Assembly (NCBI RefSeq): GCF_023517775.1
Contig: NZ_CP082904.1
Span: 1,612,001 to 1,676,000, forward strand
Source of the DNA: Mixta hanseatica
Lineage (GTDB): Bacteria > Pseudomonadota > Gammaproteobacteria > Enterobacterales > Enterobacteriaceae
Direction of reading: 5' to 3'
Length of the DNA stretch: 64,000 nucleotides
In this document: positions 42,833 to 53,367 of the stretch, one piece after another
Position numbering within the stretch: position 1 is the first letter of the stretch
Layout: every line of letters begins with the position of its first letter
Made by a program: the position numbers and the translations under genes
The notes under the pieces: model-generated
Seen by the model: only the letters and a program-made list of their open reading frames with translations
Database searches by the model: none
Told to the model about the DNA's origin: nothing

Positions 42833-44944
42833 ATGAATTCTCTGTTTGCCAGTACGGCGCGTGGGCTCGAAGAGCTATTAAAGAGTGAACTGGAAACGCT
42901 GGGGGCACAGAACCTACAGGTGGTCCAGGGCGGCGTACATTTTCAGGGAGACGATCGTTTAATGTACCGCAGCCTGCTGTGGAGCCGGCTGGCGTCGCGT
43001 ATTCTGCTGCCGCTCAGCGAATGCTCGGTATACAGCGATCTCGATCTCTACCTCGGCGCACAGGCGATTGACTGGACTAATCTGATTGACGGCACCTTCG
43101 CCGTGCATTTTAGCGGCACTAACGAAGCGATTCGCAACAGTCAGTTTGGCGCATTGAAAGTGAAGGATGCAATCGTCGACAGCTTCACCCGTAAAAATCT
43201 TCCGCGTCCGGATGTCGATCGTGAACAGCCGGACGTGCGTATTAACGTCTGGCTAAATAAAGATACCGCCAGTATTGCCCTCGACCTGAGCGGAGAAGGG
43301 ATGCATCAGCGCGGTTATCGCCAGCAAACCGGCCTTGCGCCGATGAAAGAAAACCTGGCGGCGGCGACGGTGCTGCGTTCCGGCTGGCTGCCGGGCACGC
43401 CGCTGCTTGATCCAATGTGCGGCTCCGGCACACTGCTGATCGAGGCAGCGTTGATCGCCAGCGATCGCGCGCCGGGTCTGAACCGCCGTCACTGGGGTTT
43501 TCACGGCTGGAAAGCGCATCAGCCTGAGCTGTGGCGTGAGCTGATTGACGAAGCGCAAACCCGCGCCCGCCAGGGCATTGCGCAAACGTCTTCGCGTTTC
43601 TTTGGCTACGATAATGATGAGCGCGTGCTGGAGCGCGCGCGCGGCAACGCCCGTCGCGCCGGCGTGGCCGATCTGTTCACTTTTGCGGTGCAGGATGTTG
43701 CGCAGCTCAGCAACCCGCTGCCGCAGGGACCGACCGGCACCGTGATCAGTAACCCGCCGTACGGCGAACGTCTGGAAAGCGAGCCGGCGCTGATCGCCCT
43801 GCACAGCCTGCTGGGACGCGTGATGAAAAGCCAGTTCGGCGGCTGGCATCTTTCGCTGTTTAGCGCCTCGCCGGATCTGCTGAGCTGTTTACAGCTGCGC
43901 GCCGATCGCCAGTTTAAAGCGAAAAACGGCCCGCTGGACTGCGTACAGAAAAACTATCAGTTGGCGGCGACCAGCGGCGACGGCGTTCCGGCTCAGATAG
44001 CGGAAGATTACGCCAACCGTTTACGCAAAAATATGAAGAAGCTGGATAAGTGGGCGCGTCAGGAGGGCATTGAGTGCTATCGCCTGTATGACGCCGATTT
44101 GCCGGAATATAACGTGGCCGTCGATCGCTATGCTGACTGGGTAGTGATTCAGGAGTATGCGCCGCCGAAAACCATTGATGCCATGAAGGCGCGCCAGCGT
44201 CTGTTTGACGTGATTAGCGCCACGCTAACGGTGCTGGAGCTGCCGGCGAACCGCCTGGTGCTGAAAACCCGTGAAAAGCAGAAGGGCAAAAGCCAGTATC
44301 AAAAACTGGGCGAGAAAGGCGAATACTTTGAAGTACGCGAGTTTAACGCCCGCTTCTGGGTCAACCTTACCGACTATCTCGATACCGGCCTGTTTATCGA
44401 TCACCGTCTTGCCCGCCGGATGCTGGGGCAAATGAGCAAAGGCAAAGATTTTCTCAATCTGTTTGCCTATACCGGTAGCGCCAGCGTGCATGCCGGACTG
44501 GGCGGTGCGCGTTCTACTACCACTGTGGATATGTCGCGTACCTATCTGGAGTGGGCGGAACGCAATATGCGTTTAAACGGCCTCAGCGGTCGTCAGCATC
44601 GTCTGATGCAGGCGGATTGCCTGAGCTGGCTGCGTGAAAGCCAGGAACAGTTCGATCTGATCTTTATCGATCCGCCGACTTTCTCTAACTCAAAACGTAT
44701 GGAAGAGAGCTTTGATGTGCAGCGCGATCATTTGCAACTGATGCGCGATCTGAAACGCCTGCTGCGCGCGGGCGGCACCATTATGTTCTCGAATAACAAG
44801 CGCGGTTTCAAAATGGATCATCAGGGGCTGGCCGGACTCGGCCTGCAGGCTCAGGAGATCACCGCAAAAACGCAGTCGCAGGATTTTGCCCGCAACCGCC
44901 ATATTCACAACTGCTGGCTGATTACGCACGCCGGTAAGGAATAA
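42833..44944 (+). CDS. rlmL: 23S rRNA methyltransferase RlmKL
   Basis: This fused enzyme makes m2G2445 (RlmL half) and m7G2069 (RlmK half) in 23S rRNA during 50S assembly. From [16 protein letters not shown] it has 703 residues (702 in E. coli). A THUMP domain (about 43-154) precedes the first Rossmann domain with [10 protein letters not shown] and NPPYGERL (about 306), and the second has [12 protein letters not shown] and IDPPTFSNS (about 612). uup begins five bases after its stop, so the two are likely one transcript. Confidence 0.98.
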   Translation: MNSLFASTARGLEELLKSELETLGAQNLQVVQGGVHFQGDDRLMYRSLLWSRLASRILLPLSECSVYSDLDLYLGAQAIDWTNLIDGTFAVHFSGTNEAIRNSQFGALKVKDAIVDSFTRKNLPRPDVDREQPDVRINVWLNKDTASIALDLSGEGMHQRGYRQQTGLAPMKENLAAATVLRSGWLPGTPLLDPMCGSGTLLIEAALIASDRAPGLNRRHWGFHGWKAHQPELWRELIDEAQTRARQGIAQTSSRFFGYDNDERVLERARGNARRAGVADLFTFAVQDVAQLSNPLPQGPTGTVISNPPYGERLESEPALIALHSLLGRVMKSQFGGWHLSLFSASPDLLSCLQLRADRQFKAKNGPLDCVQKNYQLAATSGDGVPAQIAEDYANRLRKNMKKLDKWARQEGIECYRLYDADLPEYNVAVDRYADWVVIQEYAPPKTIDAMKARQRLFDVISATLTVLELPANRLVLKTREKQKGKSQYQKLGEKGEYFEVREFNARFWVNLTDYLDTGLFIDHRLARRMLGQMSKGKDFLNLFAYTGSASVHAGLGGARSTTTVDMSRTYLEWAERNMRLNGLSGRQHRLMQADCLSWLRESQEQFDLIFIDPPTFSNSKRMEESFDVQRDHLQLMRDLKRLLRAGGTIMFSNNKRGFKMDHQGLAGLGLQAQEITAKTQSQDFARNRHIHNCWLITHAGKE

Positions 44945-44949
44945 GCTGT

Positions 44950-46869
44950 ATGTCACTGATTAGTATTCACAATGCCTACCTTTCGTTCAGCGATGCGCCG
45001 CTGCTGAATTATGCCGAACTGCATATCGAAGAGAACGAGCGCGTTTGTCTGGTCGGGCGCAACGGCGCCGGTAAATCCACGCTGATGAAAATCATTAACG
45101 GCGAACAGCCGCTGGATGATGGCCGCATAATTTATGAGCAGGATTTGGTGGTGGCGCGCCTGCAACAGGATCCGCCGCGTAATATCGCCGGCACGGTGTA
45201 TGATTTCGTGGCCGAGGGCGTCGCCGAACAGGCGGAGCACCTGAAAGCCTATCACGCGATTTCGCATGTAGTGATGAACGACCCCAGCGAGAAAAACCTC
45301 AATGAGATGGCGCGTCTGCAGTCCCTGCTGGATCACCATAATCTGTGGCAGCTGGAGTCGCGCATTAACGATGTGCTGCAACAGATCGGCCTGGAGCCGG
45401 AGGTGGAGCTGTCGTCGCTTTCCGGCGGCTGGCTGCGTAAGGCGGCGCTGGGACGCGCGCTGGTCAGCAATCCGCGCGTGTTGATGCTGGATGAGCCGAC
45501 CAACCATCTGGATATTGAAACCATCGACTGGCTGGAAAACTTCCTGAAAACCTTCCAGGGCAGCATCGTCTTTATTTCCCATGACCGTTCTTTTATCCGC
45601 AATATGGCGACGCGTATTGTCGATCTCGATCGCGGCAAGCTGGTTTCCTGGCCGGGCGACTATGACAAATACCTGGAAGGGAAAGAGGAGGCGCTGCGCG
45701 TTGAAGAGATGCAAAACGCTGAATTCGATCGCAAACTGGCGCAGGAAGAGGTGTGGATCCGCCAGGGAATTAAAGCGCGTCGTACCCGTAACGAAGGCCG
45801 TGTACGTGCGTTGAAAGCGCTGCGTCGGGAACGTTCAGAACGACGCGAGGTGATGGGCAAAGCGCAGATGCAGGTTGAAGAGGCTTCACGCTCCGGCAAA
45901 ATCGTCTTTGAGCTGGAAAACGTTAATTACAGTATCGGCGATCGCACGTTGGTAAGAGACTTTAGCGCCCAGGTACAGCGCGGCGATAAAATTGCGCTGA
46001 TTGGCCCTAACGGCTGCGGTAAAACCACGCTGCTGAAACTGATGCTGGGGCAACTGCAGGCGGACAGCGGCCGCGTGCATAGCGGTAGCAAACTGGAAGT
46101 GGCCTATTTCGACCAGCACCGCGCGATCCTCGATCCGGATCGCACGGTGATGGATAACCTCGCGGAAGGCAAACAGGAAGTGATCGTCAACGGTAAGCCG
46201 CGTCACGTTCTGGGCTATCTGCAGGAGTTTCTGTTCCATCCGAAGCGGGCGATGACGCCGGTCAGGGCGCTTTCCGGCGGAGAGCGCAACCGTCTGCTGC
46301 TGGCGCGTCTGTTCCTGAAGCCCAGCAATCTGCTGATCCTCGATGAGCCAACCAACGATCTGGATGTGGAAACGCTGGAGCTGCTGGAAGAGCTGATCGA
46401 CGGCTATCAGGGCACCGTGCTGTTGGTGAGCCACGATCGTCAATTTGTTGATAACACCGTAACCGAATGCTGGATCTTTGAAGGCAACGGCGATATCGGT
46501 ACCTTTGTCGGCGGCTATCATGATGCCCAACAGCAGCGAGCCGCCTCGCGCCAGAGCCGCGCCGCGCCGGCAGTGAAAGCAACGGCGGAAAAACCGACAA
46601 AAAATGATCCGCTTAAAAGCGAGGCAAAACCCGCCAGCACTAAGCTAAGCTATAAGCTGCAACGTGAGCTGGATCAGCTGCCGCAGCAGCTTGAGGCGCT
46701 GGAAAACAGGATAGAGCAGCTGCAGCTACAAATGGCGGATGCGAACTTTTTCACCCAACCGCATGAGAAAACGCAGCCGGTCATTTCTGCGCTGGCGGAG
46801 GCGGAGCAGCAGCTGGAAACCGCATTTGAACGCTGGGAATATCTTGAATCGCTGAAAAACGGCGGCTGA
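44950..46869 (+). CDS. uup: ABC-F ATPase Uup
   Basis: Uup is a soluble twin-ATPase ABC-F protein that binds ribosomes and DNA; loss raises precise transposon excision in E. coli. The 639 residues (635 in E. coli) hold Walker A motifs GRNGAGKST at 36-44 and GPNGCGKTT near 352, signatures LSGGWLRKAALG and LSGGERNRLLLA, and Walker B LLDEPTNHLD-type motifs. A Lys/Ala-rich linker leads to a C-terminal coiled coil (about 560-635) that binds DNA. pqiA follows after 15 bases. Confidence 0.97.
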   Translation: MSLISIHNAYLSFSDAPLLNYAELHIEENERVCLVGRNGAGKSTLMKIINGEQPLDDGRIIYEQDLVVARLQQDPPRNIAGTVYDFVAEGVAEQAEHLKAYHAISHVVMNDPSEKNLNEMARLQSLLDHHNLWQLESRINDVLQQIGLEPEVELSSLSGGWLRKAALGRALVSNPRVLMLDEPTNHLDIETIDWLENFLKTFQGSIVFISHDRSFIRNMATRIVDLDRGKLVSWPGDYDKYLEGKEEALRVEEMQNAEFDRKLAQEEVWIRQGIKARRTRNEGRVRALKALRRERSERREVMGKAQMQVEEASRSGKIVFELENVNYSIGDRTLVRDFSAQVQRGDKIALIGPNGCGKTTLLKLMLGQLQADSGRVHSGSKLEVAYFDQHRAILDPDRTVMDNLAEGKQEVIVNGKPRHVLGYLQEFLFHPKRAMTPVRALSGGERNRLLLARLFLKPSNLLILDEPTNDLDVETLELLEELIDGYQGTVLLVSHDRQFVDNTVTECWIFEGNGDIGTFVGGYHDAQQQRAASRQSRAAPAVKATAEKPTKNDPLKSEAKPASTKLSYKLQRELDQLPQQLEALENRIEQLQLQMADANFFTQPHEKTQPVISALAEAEQQLETAFERWEYLESLKNGG

Positions 46870-46884
46870 AATCGGGAGTAGGGT

Positions 46885-48153
46885 ATGTGTTCAGCTGAAC
46901 ACCCGCAACACTGGATACTTTGTCCACAGTGTGACCTGATGACGCAGTTGCCATCGGTCGCGATTGGGCAGAAAGCCAGCTGCCCGCGCTGTCATACTAC
47001 GTTGATTACTAACTGGAGCGAGCCGCGCAAGCGGCCCTCTGGCTATGCGTTGGCCGCGCTGTTTATGTTGCTACTGGCTAACCTGTTTCCTTTCGTCAAT
47101 ATGCACGTCTCTGGCCTGAGCAGTGAAATCAGCCTGATGGAAATCCCCCGGGTGATGGTTTCCGAGGATTACGCCAGTCTCGCCACGCTATTTATGCTGT
47201 TCGTCCAGGCGGTGCCGGCCTTTTGTATGGTGGCTATTCTGCTGCTGGTCAATCGGTTGCCGCTACCGCAACGTTTGCAGATTGCGCTCGCCCGCATACT
47301 GTTTCAGTTAAAGAGCTGGGGCATGGCGGAGATCTTCCTCGCCGGGGTGCTGGTCAGTTTTGTTAAGCTGATGGCCTACGGCGATATCGGCATCGGCACC
47401 AGCTTTGTGCCCTGGTGCTTATTCTGTTTGCTGCAGCTGCGCGCTTTTCAATGCGTCGATCGGCGCTGGCTGTGGCGTCAGATTGCCTCAGAGCCGCCGT
47501 TGCCAGCCGCGCCGCGCGCCGGCATTAGCGGGCTAAAGCAGGGGATGCGATCTTGTCGGTGCTGTACGGCGGTGCTGGCGGCCGATCGTTATCTCTGTCC
47601 ACGCTGCGGAACGGCGGGCCATGCGCGTCGTCGGCACAGCCTACAATGGACGCTGGCGCTGCTTTTCACTTCGATCATTGTTTATATTCCTGCCAATATT
47701 TTACCGATTATGGTTACCGAGGCGCTCGGCGACCGTATGAATACCAATATTATGGCCGGGGTAATTGTGCTCTGGAGCGATGGATCGTATCCGGTGGCGC
47801 TGGTAATTTTTATCGCCAGTATTATGGTGCCGTCGCTAAAAATGGTGGCGATTGGCTGGCTGTGTTGGGATGCCCAGGGACACGGCAGGCGCGACAGTGA
47901 AAAAATGCATCTGATTTATGAGGTGGTGGAGTTCGTCGGTCGTTGGTCCATGATTGACGTGTTTGTAATTGCGGTACTTTCCGCGCTGGTGCGCATCGGA
48001 CAGCTAATGAATATCTATCCGGCGCCCGGCGCACTGCTGTTTGCCGCCGTGGTCATCCTGACTATGTTTGCTGCAATGACCTTCGATCCCCGTCTGACGT
48101 GGGATCGCGAACCAGAAAATGAGCTGAAGGAGCCGAGCCTTGACGGAAAATAA
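46885..48153 (+). CDS. pqiA: Intermembrane transport protein PqiA
   Basis: PqiA is the inner membrane partner of the PqiB MCE tunnel in lipid transport between membranes; the operon is paraquat-inducible through SoxRS in E. coli. The 422 residues contain two zinc-ribbon-like cysteine sets (Cys13/16/33/36, and CRCC with CPRCG near 222-240), each followed by about four transmembrane helices. The repeated architecture shows an internal duplication. Its end overlaps pqiB by 14 bases. Confidence 0.96.
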   Translation: MCSAEHPQHWILCPQCDLMTQLPSVAIGQKASCPRCHTTLITNWSEPRKRPSGYALAALFMLLLANLFPFVNMHVSGLSSEISLMEIPRVMVSEDYASLATLFMLFVQAVPAFCMVAILLLVNRLPLPQRLQIALARILFQLKSWGMAEIFLAGVLVSFVKLMAYGDIGIGTSFVPWCLFCLLQLRAFQCVDRRWLWRQIASEPPLPAAPRAGISGLKQGMRSCRCCTAVLAADRYLCPRCGTAGHARRRHSLQWTLALLFTSIIVYIPANILPIMVTEALGDRMNTNIMAGVIVLWSDGSYPVALVIFIASIMVPSLKMVAIGWLCWDAQGHGRRDSEKMHLIYEVVEFVGRWSMIDVFVIAVLSALVRIGQLMNIYPAPGALLFAAVVILTMFAAMTFDPRLTWDREPENELKEPSLDGK

Positions 48154-49780
48154 TCACGGCGTTGCGAAGGTCGACCAGATCAAGCGCTGGTCGCCGGTAT
48201 GGATAATCCCTATTGTAACCGTGCTGATCGGCGCCTGGATCCTGTTTTATCATTTCAGTCATCAGGGGCCGGAAGTCACGCTAATCACCACTAATGCAGA
48301 AGGCATTGAAGGCGGTAAAACGGCGATTAAAAGCCGCAGCGTTGATGTGGGCGTGGTGGAAAGCGCGGTGCTCACTGACGATCTGCACCATGTAGAAATT
48401 AAAGCCCGGCTGAATGCGGGCATGGAAAAACTACTGCACGGCGACAGCGCTTTTTGGGTGGTTAAGCCGCAGGTCGGACGCGAAGGCATCACCGGCCTCG
48501 GCACATTGTTATCCGGCGCATATATCGAACTTCAGCCCGGCAGTAAAGGCGAAAAGCCCGAACACTATAAACTACTGGATGCGCCGCCGCTGGCGCCGCC
48601 AGATGCCAAAGGGATCCGTATCGTGCTCGACAGCACCAAGGCGGGCCAGCTTAATCCTGGCGACCCGGTGCTGTTCCGCGGCTATCGCGTCGGCTCGGTG
48701 GAAACCAGCAGCTTTGACGCTGATAAACGCGCTATGCAGTATCAGCTATTTGTCGCGGCCCCTTACGATCGGCTGGTCACCTCGAACGTGCGTTTCTGGA
48801 AGGATAGCGGCATCGCGGTAGAGATGTCCGCCTCCGGCATGCGCGTTGAAATGGGTTCGTTGACCACGCTGTTCAGCGGCGGCGTCAGTTTTGACGTGCC
48901 GGATGGCTGGGAACTGGGCGTACCCGCCGAGAACAAAGCGGAATACCATCTGTATGACGATCAGCGCAGCATTCAGGATTCGCTCTATACCACCCATCTT
49001 GATTTCCTGATGTTCTTTAGCGATTCGATTCGTGGCTTGCAGCCGGGCGCGCCGGTAGAGTTCCGCGGCATCCGTCTGGGAACGGTCGCGCAGGCGCCTT
49101 ATACCGTGCCAGGCTGGAACCAGTCGCTGAATACCGATTACCGCATCCCGGTACTGGTACGCATTGAACCCGATCGCTTTGTTAATCGACTCGGCGGTGA
49201 CTTTGATATCAGACAGCATCTGCGCGACGGTAAAAAGCGCGGCCTGCGGGCTTCGCTGAAAACCGGCAATCTGCTCTCCGGCTCGTTGTATATCGATCTC
49301 GATTTCTACGACAACGCGCCGCAGTATAAAGGCCCGGAAAAGGTCGCTGGACTGGAGATCATTCCAACCGTCAGCGGCGGTCTGAGCCAGATTCAACAGA
49401 AGCTGATGGATGCGCTGGATAAGATTAACAATCTGCCGCTCAATCCGATGATTAATCAGGCCACCGGCACGCTGAAAGAGAGCCAGCGAACGCTGCGCGA
49501 GCTGCAAAAAACGCTGGATAATGTGAATAAGATCACCGCCAGTCCGTCGATGCAGCAGCTGCCGCAGGATATGCAGCAAACGCTGCGCGAGCTGAATCGC
49601 AGTATGAAAGGGCTACAGCCGGGATCGCCGGCCTATAACAAGCTGGTTGGCGATATGCAACGGCTGGATCAGGTGCTGCGTGAGCTGCAGCCGGTGCTGA
49701 AAACGCTCAATCAAAAGAGCAACGCGCTGGTATTTGAAGCTAAACCGGGCGAAGACCCACAGCCAAAGAGGGCGAAATAA
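48140..49780 (+). CDS. pqiB: MCE-family intermembrane transport protein PqiB
   Basis: PqiB spans the periplasm as a stacked MCE ring hexamer with a long coiled-coil needle reaching the outer membrane. The 546 residues equal E. coli. A transmembrane helix at about 19-37 is followed by three MCE domains (beginning near 43, 160 and 285, each opening with a VTLI/IVLD/HLDFLMFF-type strand) and a C-terminal helical region (about 440-535). The ATG lies inside pqiA and the stop overlaps pqiC by one base. Confidence 0.97.
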   Translation: MTENNHGVAKVDQIKRWSPVWIIPIVTVLIGAWILFYHFSHQGPEVTLITTNAEGIEGGKTAIKSRSVDVGVVESAVLTDDLHHVEIKARLNAGMEKLLHGDSAFWVVKPQVGREGITGLGTLLSGAYIELQPGSKGEKPEHYKLLDAPPLAPPDAKGIRIVLDSTKAGQLNPGDPVLFRGYRVGSVETSSFDADKRAMQYQLFVAAPYDRLVTSNVRFWKDSGIAVEMSASGMRVEMGSLTTLFSGGVSFDVPDGWELGVPAENKAEYHLYDDQRSIQDSLYTTHLDFLMFFSDSIRGLQPGAPVEFRGIRLGTVAQAPYTVPGWNQSLNTDYRIPVLVRIEPDRFVNRLGGDFDIRQHLRDGKKRGLRASLKTGNLLSGSLYIDLDFYDNAPQYKGPEKVAGLEIIPTVSGGLSQIQQKLMDALDKINNLPLNPMINQATGTLKESQRTLRELQKTLDNVNKITASPSMQQLPQDMQQTLRELNRSMKGLQPGSPAYNKLVGDMQRLDQVLRELQPVLKTLNQKSNALVFEAKPGEDPQPKRAK

Positions 49781-50361
49781 TGACGAAATGGATGCCACTG
49801 CTGGTGCTGGCATTAAGCGCCTGCAGCAGCAGCACGCAAACCACGATGTATCAACTGCCGACGGGAACGTCGGCAGCAACGGCGGTGGTGAGCCAGAACG
49901 CATTCGGGCTGGCTCATCCGCAACCGATCTGGGTTGAACGCGTTTCGGTGCCTGATTATCTGGCGGGCAATGGCGTGGTTTACCAAACCAGCGACGTGAA
50001 ATACGTTATCGCCGCTAACAATCTCTGGGCCAGCCCGCTCGATCAGCAGCTCCAGCAAACGCTGGTTACTAACCTCAGCCATGCACTGCCGGGCAGGCTG
50101 ATTTCAGCCGCGCCGCTGGGCGAACAGCATGATACCCTGAACGTTAACGTCACCGGTTTTCATGGTCGTTTCGATGGGCAAGTAGTGATTAGCGGTAGCT
50201 GGATGCTGGAGCATAACGGGCAAATTCAGCGGCAGAATTTCAATTTGACGCTGCCGCAGCAGGAAGATGGCTATGATGCGATGGTCAGAACGCTGGCGCA
50301 GGGCTGGCAACAAGAAGCGCAGCGTATGGCGACGGCTTTCAGTACCTTAAAAAATAATTAA
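49780..50361 (+). CDS. pqiC: Outer membrane lipoprotein PqiC
   Basis: PqiC (YmbA) is the lipoprotein that receives the PqiB needle at the outer membrane. The 193 residues (187 in E. coli) begin MTKWMPLLVLALSACSSS, a lipoprotein signal with the lipobox ending at Cys15 and Ser at +2, which favours outer membrane sorting. The DUF330 domain follows. The start shares a base with the pqiB stop (TAATG), indicating coupling. A terminator follows. Confidence 0.95.
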   Translation: MTKWMPLLVLALSACSSSTQTTMYQLPTGTSAATAVVSQNAFGLAHPQPIWVERVSVPDYLAGNGVVYQTSDVKYVIAANNLWASPLDQQLQQTLVTNLSHALPGRLISAAPLGEQHDTLNVNVTGFHGRFDGQVVISGSWMLEHNGQIQRQNFNLTLPQQEDGYDAMVRTLAQGWQQEAQRMATAFSTLKNN

Positions 50362-50377
50362 TTTTTCTTAAGTGAAT

Positions 50378-50422
50378 TCCGGTTCGCTGACGTTGAGCGC
50401 GTTTGCGGACCGGATTTTTTTT
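50378..50422 (+). terminator. Terminator after pqiABC
   Basis: TCCGGTTCGC (50378-50387) pairs with GCGGACCGGA (50405-50414), one G-U pair, followed by eight Ts. Confidence 0.85.
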
Positions 50423-50624
50423 GTGCAGAATCATCCCTTTACCCAAACCATCGATTTGCGTAGCGGAAAAACCTTCAAAAATAGCCTGGGCATGTGACAA
50501 TGGCGTGAAATTTGCGCATTGATCTTTTTCAGCGATGAGGGTAGAAAAGAAAAGTGGTTGCGCATTTTGTGACCATTGTTTTCTTTCCACCAGTTCCACC
50601 ATACCTGAATGAGGGAAATGAGGC

Positions 50625-50807
50625 ATGAAGAGACAGAAACGAGACCGTCTGGAACGAGCACATTCACGCGGCTATCAGGCTGGCATCACCGGGCGTTCAA
50701 AAGAGATGTGTCCTTATCAAATGCTTGAGGCTCGGTCTCACTGGTTGGGAGGTTGGCGAAAAGCCATGGAGGACAGGGCGGTTAGCGTAAGTGCCGTGAT
50801 GGCCTGA
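50625..50807 (+). CDS. rmf: Ribosome modulation factor Rmf
   Basis: Rmf is made in stationary phase and pairs 70S ribosomes into inactive 100S dimers, with Hpf. The 60-residue, very basic protein starts MKRQKRDRLERAHSRGYQAG, as E. coli Rmf does; E. coli Rmf is 55 residues, so this one has a slightly longer C-terminus. AGGGAAATGAGGC precedes the ATG. In E. coli it responds to ppGpp and CRP; I could not confirm binding sites in the 200-base region upstream. Confidence 0.95.
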   Translation: MKRQKRDRLERAHSRGYQAGITGRSKEMCPYQMLEARSHWLGGWRKAMEDRAVSVSAVMA

Positions 50808-50827
50808 CGGCCTGTCAGAAAAAGGAT

Positions 50828-50852
50828 AACCTCCGCATTTGCGGAGGTTTTT
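50828..50852. terminator. Shared terminator between rmf and fabA
   Basis: AACCTCCGCA pairs with TGCGGAGGTT, followed by a T run after rmf; on the other strand it lies just after the fabA stop at 50864. Confidence 0.85.
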
Positions 50853-50863
50853 AATTCAGCGGA

Positions 50864-51382
50864 TTAAAACGCGGCGGTATCTTTAAACAGACCCACTTTC
50901 AGGTCGCTGGCGGTATAGATCACATTACCGTCAACCAGCACTTCGCCATCGGCCACGCCCATTACCAGTTTACGGTTGATTACGCGTTTAAAGTGAATAC
51001 GGTAGGTCACTTTTTTCGCCGTAGGCAGCACCTGACCGGTAAATTTCACTTCACCTACGCCCAGCGCGCGGCCTTTGCCTTCAGCGCCCAGCCAGCCAAG
51101 GTAGAAACCAACCAGTTGCCACATCGCATCCAGACCCAGACAGCCCGGCATTACCGGATCGCCAATAAAGTGACAGGCGAAGAACCAGAGGTCCGGATTA
51201 ATATCTAACTCAGCTTCTACGTAACCTTTGTTATAGTTACCGCCTTCTTCGCTCATTTTGACCACGCGGTCCATCATCAGCATATTGCCAGACGGCAGCG
51301 GCGGGCCTTCAGCGCCAAACAGTTCACCGCGACCAGAGGCAATCAGGTCTTCTTTTGTATAGGATTCGCGTTTTTCTACCAT
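50864..51382 (-). CDS. fabA: 3-hydroxydecanoyl-ACP dehydratase/isomerase FabA
   Basis: FabA dehydrates 3-hydroxydecanoyl-ACP and isomerises the product to cis-3-decenoyl-ACP, the entry point of unsaturated fatty acid synthesis. The 172 residues equal E. coli, with the catalytic pair His71 ([14 protein letters not shown]) and Asp85 ([10 protein letters not shown]) in the hot-dog fold. Upstream adjoining FabR and FadR sites show repression by unsaturated acyl supply and activation by FadR. Confidence 0.98.
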   Translation of the reverse strand: MVEKRESYTKEDLIASGRGELFGAEGPPLPSGNMLMMDRVVKMSEEGGNYNKGYVEAELDINPDLWFFACHFIGDPVMPGCLGLDAMWQLVGFYLGWLGAEGKGRALGVGEVKFTGQVLPTAKKVTYRIHFKRVINRKLVMGVADGEVLVDGNVIYTASDLKVGLFKDTAAF

Positions 51383-51414
51383 GTTTCATTAAGCCTTTTT
51401 TTAGTGAATCAAGA

Positions 51415-51453
51415 ACATTAGCTAACAGGTGTAAGCTGAACAACTCCGATCAG
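51415..51453 (-). promoter_or_regulatory. fabA promoter with FabR and FadR operators
   Basis: On the minus strand -35 TTGTTC (51443-51438) and -10 TAATGT (51420-51415) have a 17-base spacer. The FabR palindrome AGCTTACACCTGTTAGCT (51437-51420) fills the spacer, and the FadR-like CTGATCGGAGTTGTTCAG (51453-51436) covers -35, as in E. coli fabA. The FadR site overlaps the last codon of lonH. Confidence 0.88.
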
Positions 51454-53198
51454 CTGTGGTTAAACCAGTTTAGCCAACGTAGAGGCCAGGGACGCTGACG
51501 CGCCTCCTGCTGATTAAATTCTGTGATGCGTGCCTGAATAGTCTGCAACAGGCAAGGCGCGTCCTCTTTTTTCCAGGGCGCACCGGTCAGTAACGGCAGC
51601 GCCTCATCCACCTCGCTGACCGCCCAGATATGAAACTCGCCGGCCCGTACCGCATCGACGATTTGCTGTTGCAAACAGAGATGACGCACGTTGGCAGCGG
51701 GGATAATCACCCCTTGTTGGCCGGTTAGGCCGCGCTGTTGGCAAACCTCGAAAAAGCCTTCGATCTTTTCATTCAAGCCGCCTACCGGCTGCACATGCCC
51801 GAACTGATCCACGGAGCCGGTAACCGCGATTTGCTGATTGATCGGCTGCTCGGCCAGCGCGCTGACCAATGCGCACAGTTCGGCAAGGGAGGCGCTGTCG
51901 CCATCCACTTCGGAATAGGATTGCTCAAACACCAGCGAAGCTGAGAAGGGCAGCTGCTGATCCAGCTCCAGTTCGGCAATCAAAAACGCCTGCATAATCA
52001 TCATGCCCTTCGCATGAATATTTCCGCCCAGCTCGGCTTTGCGTTCAACGTCGTTGAATTCGCCATCGCCCACGTGAACTACGCAGCTGATACGCGAAGG
52101 CTCGCCGAAGGCGCGCGGATGTCCAGGAAATTCCACCACCGACAGGCCGTTGATTTGCCCCACCACGGCGCCTTCCGTCTCGATGAGGATTTGATCCTGC
52201 AAGATTTCATCGCGCATACGCTCCGGCAGGAAACTTTCACGCCAGACGCGCGCGTCCAGCGCAGCCTGCAACGCAGCAGCGTCCAGCTGTTCACCGTACA
52301 GCGCGGCATCACGCAGCTGCCGCCCCAGCCAGGCCGGACAAAGCGGCAGCGTAGCGCGGTCGCCGCTATAGCGTACAGCTTCCTGCAACAGGACAGGCCA
52401 GAAATCCGCGGCGATGGGGGGGAGGTTCGCCTGCTGTGCCAGCGCGCTTACCCAGCGGCACCATAACGCCATCTCTTCTTCGTCTTCCAGCTGTAGGCTT
52501 TCTTCATATTCGCTGTAGATAGCCAGCGACGTCAGCTCAGGCTCCATCTCCTGGAAATCGGCCATCGCCTCGCGATCGCCGCACAGCACCAGCTTTAACT
52601 GCAGCGGCATCGACGGAATGGTGATCGGCAGCGGGCGTGACTCATCCGGCGACAGCCAGTCGAAACGCTGCTGCGTGATAATTTGCTTCAGCCGCAGCCA
52701 GAGCAGCGGCTGCGCCAGCAGTGAACGCAGCGAAAGCAGCAAAGTGCCGCCGTTAGCCCGATGGAGCAGACCCGGCTGCAGGCTGATGCGCTGGGAAAAA
52801 ATACGTACGCAGCCAAAAAGCTGTTCAGATTCGATCCAGTCGGCAAAATGTACGCCGCCGCGGCTGGCGAAAGGGACATCTGCTGATTTTGCAGGCTGCC
52901 AGGTTATCTGCTCGTCATTAATCAGATAGTTACCGCCGTAAAGGGCTTCCGTCGGGCTACTGTTATGCTGTAATGTCTGCGCCAGCAATGACAGATTCTC
53001 ACTGTTTTCCGCGCAGCGCACCAGCATCAATGGAAAAGGCGCGCTGCTGTTCTGCAGCAGGCTGGCCGCATCAAACAGACGAGGCTGAACGTCGGGCAGA
53101 ACATCGCCGACATTATCGCTAAAGACGCGGGAAAAAAGAGACTGGAAGCTTTCGGCATCAGGCTGTAGCGCCTGCCATGCAAGTCGGTTGCTGGTCAA
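51450..53198 (-). CDS. lonH: Lon-like protease LonH
   Basis: LonH (YcbZ) carries a Lon-type serine protease domain without a normal AAA+ ATPase. The 582 residues (586 in E. coli) have the catalytic serine in DGDSASLAEL (Ser435) and lysine in LNEKIEG (Lys478), 43 residues apart as in Lon. The N-terminal part is weakly related to AAA domains and lacks a convincing Walker A. Substrate unknown. It lies directly upstream of fabA on the same strand and diverges from matP. Confidence 0.92.
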   Translation of the reverse strand: MTSNRLAWQALQPDAESFQSLFSRVFSDNVGDVLPDVQPRLFDAASLLQNSSAPFPLMLVRCAENSENLSLLAQTLQHNSSPTEALYGGNYLINDEQITWQPAKSADVPFASRGGVHFADWIESEQLFGCVRIFSQRISLQPGLLHRANGGTLLLSLRSLLAQPLLWLRLKQIITQQRFDWLSPDESRPLPITIPSMPLQLKLVLCGDREAMADFQEMEPELTSLAIYSEYEESLQLEDEEEMALWCRWVSALAQQANLPPIAADFWPVLLQEAVRYSGDRATLPLCPAWLGRQLRDAALYGEQLDAAALQAALDARVWRESFLPERMRDEILQDQILIETEGAVVGQINGLSVVEFPGHPRAFGEPSRISCVVHVGDGEFNDVERKAELGGNIHAKGMMIMQAFLIAELELDQQLPFSASLVFEQSYSEVDGDSASLAELCALVSALAEQPINQQIAVTGSVDQFGHVQPVGGLNEKIEGFFEVCQQRGLTGQQGVIIPAANVRHLCLQQQIVDAVRAGEFHIWAVSEVDEALPLLTGAPWKKEDAPCLLQTIQARITEFNQQEARQRPWPLRWLNWFNHS

Positions 53199-53367
53199 AG
53201 TAATCGTATTTGTCTGAATAAATGAAAAGCGCGATTATACAGCTTTTCAGGCTGTTACGCACGGCAGAGATCTGACTGATTGTTCAGGCGCCGCTGCGCC
53301 TTTCTCTGCCGCAAGTCGTAAAAAAGCTGTTATTCTTAGTTTGTTACCTGCTCACGATGAGATTCCG

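Noticed and set aside
50423..50624. CRP site upstream of rmf
   Set aside because: TGTGACAATGGCGTGAAA has one good half-site only; the second half does not match TCACA.
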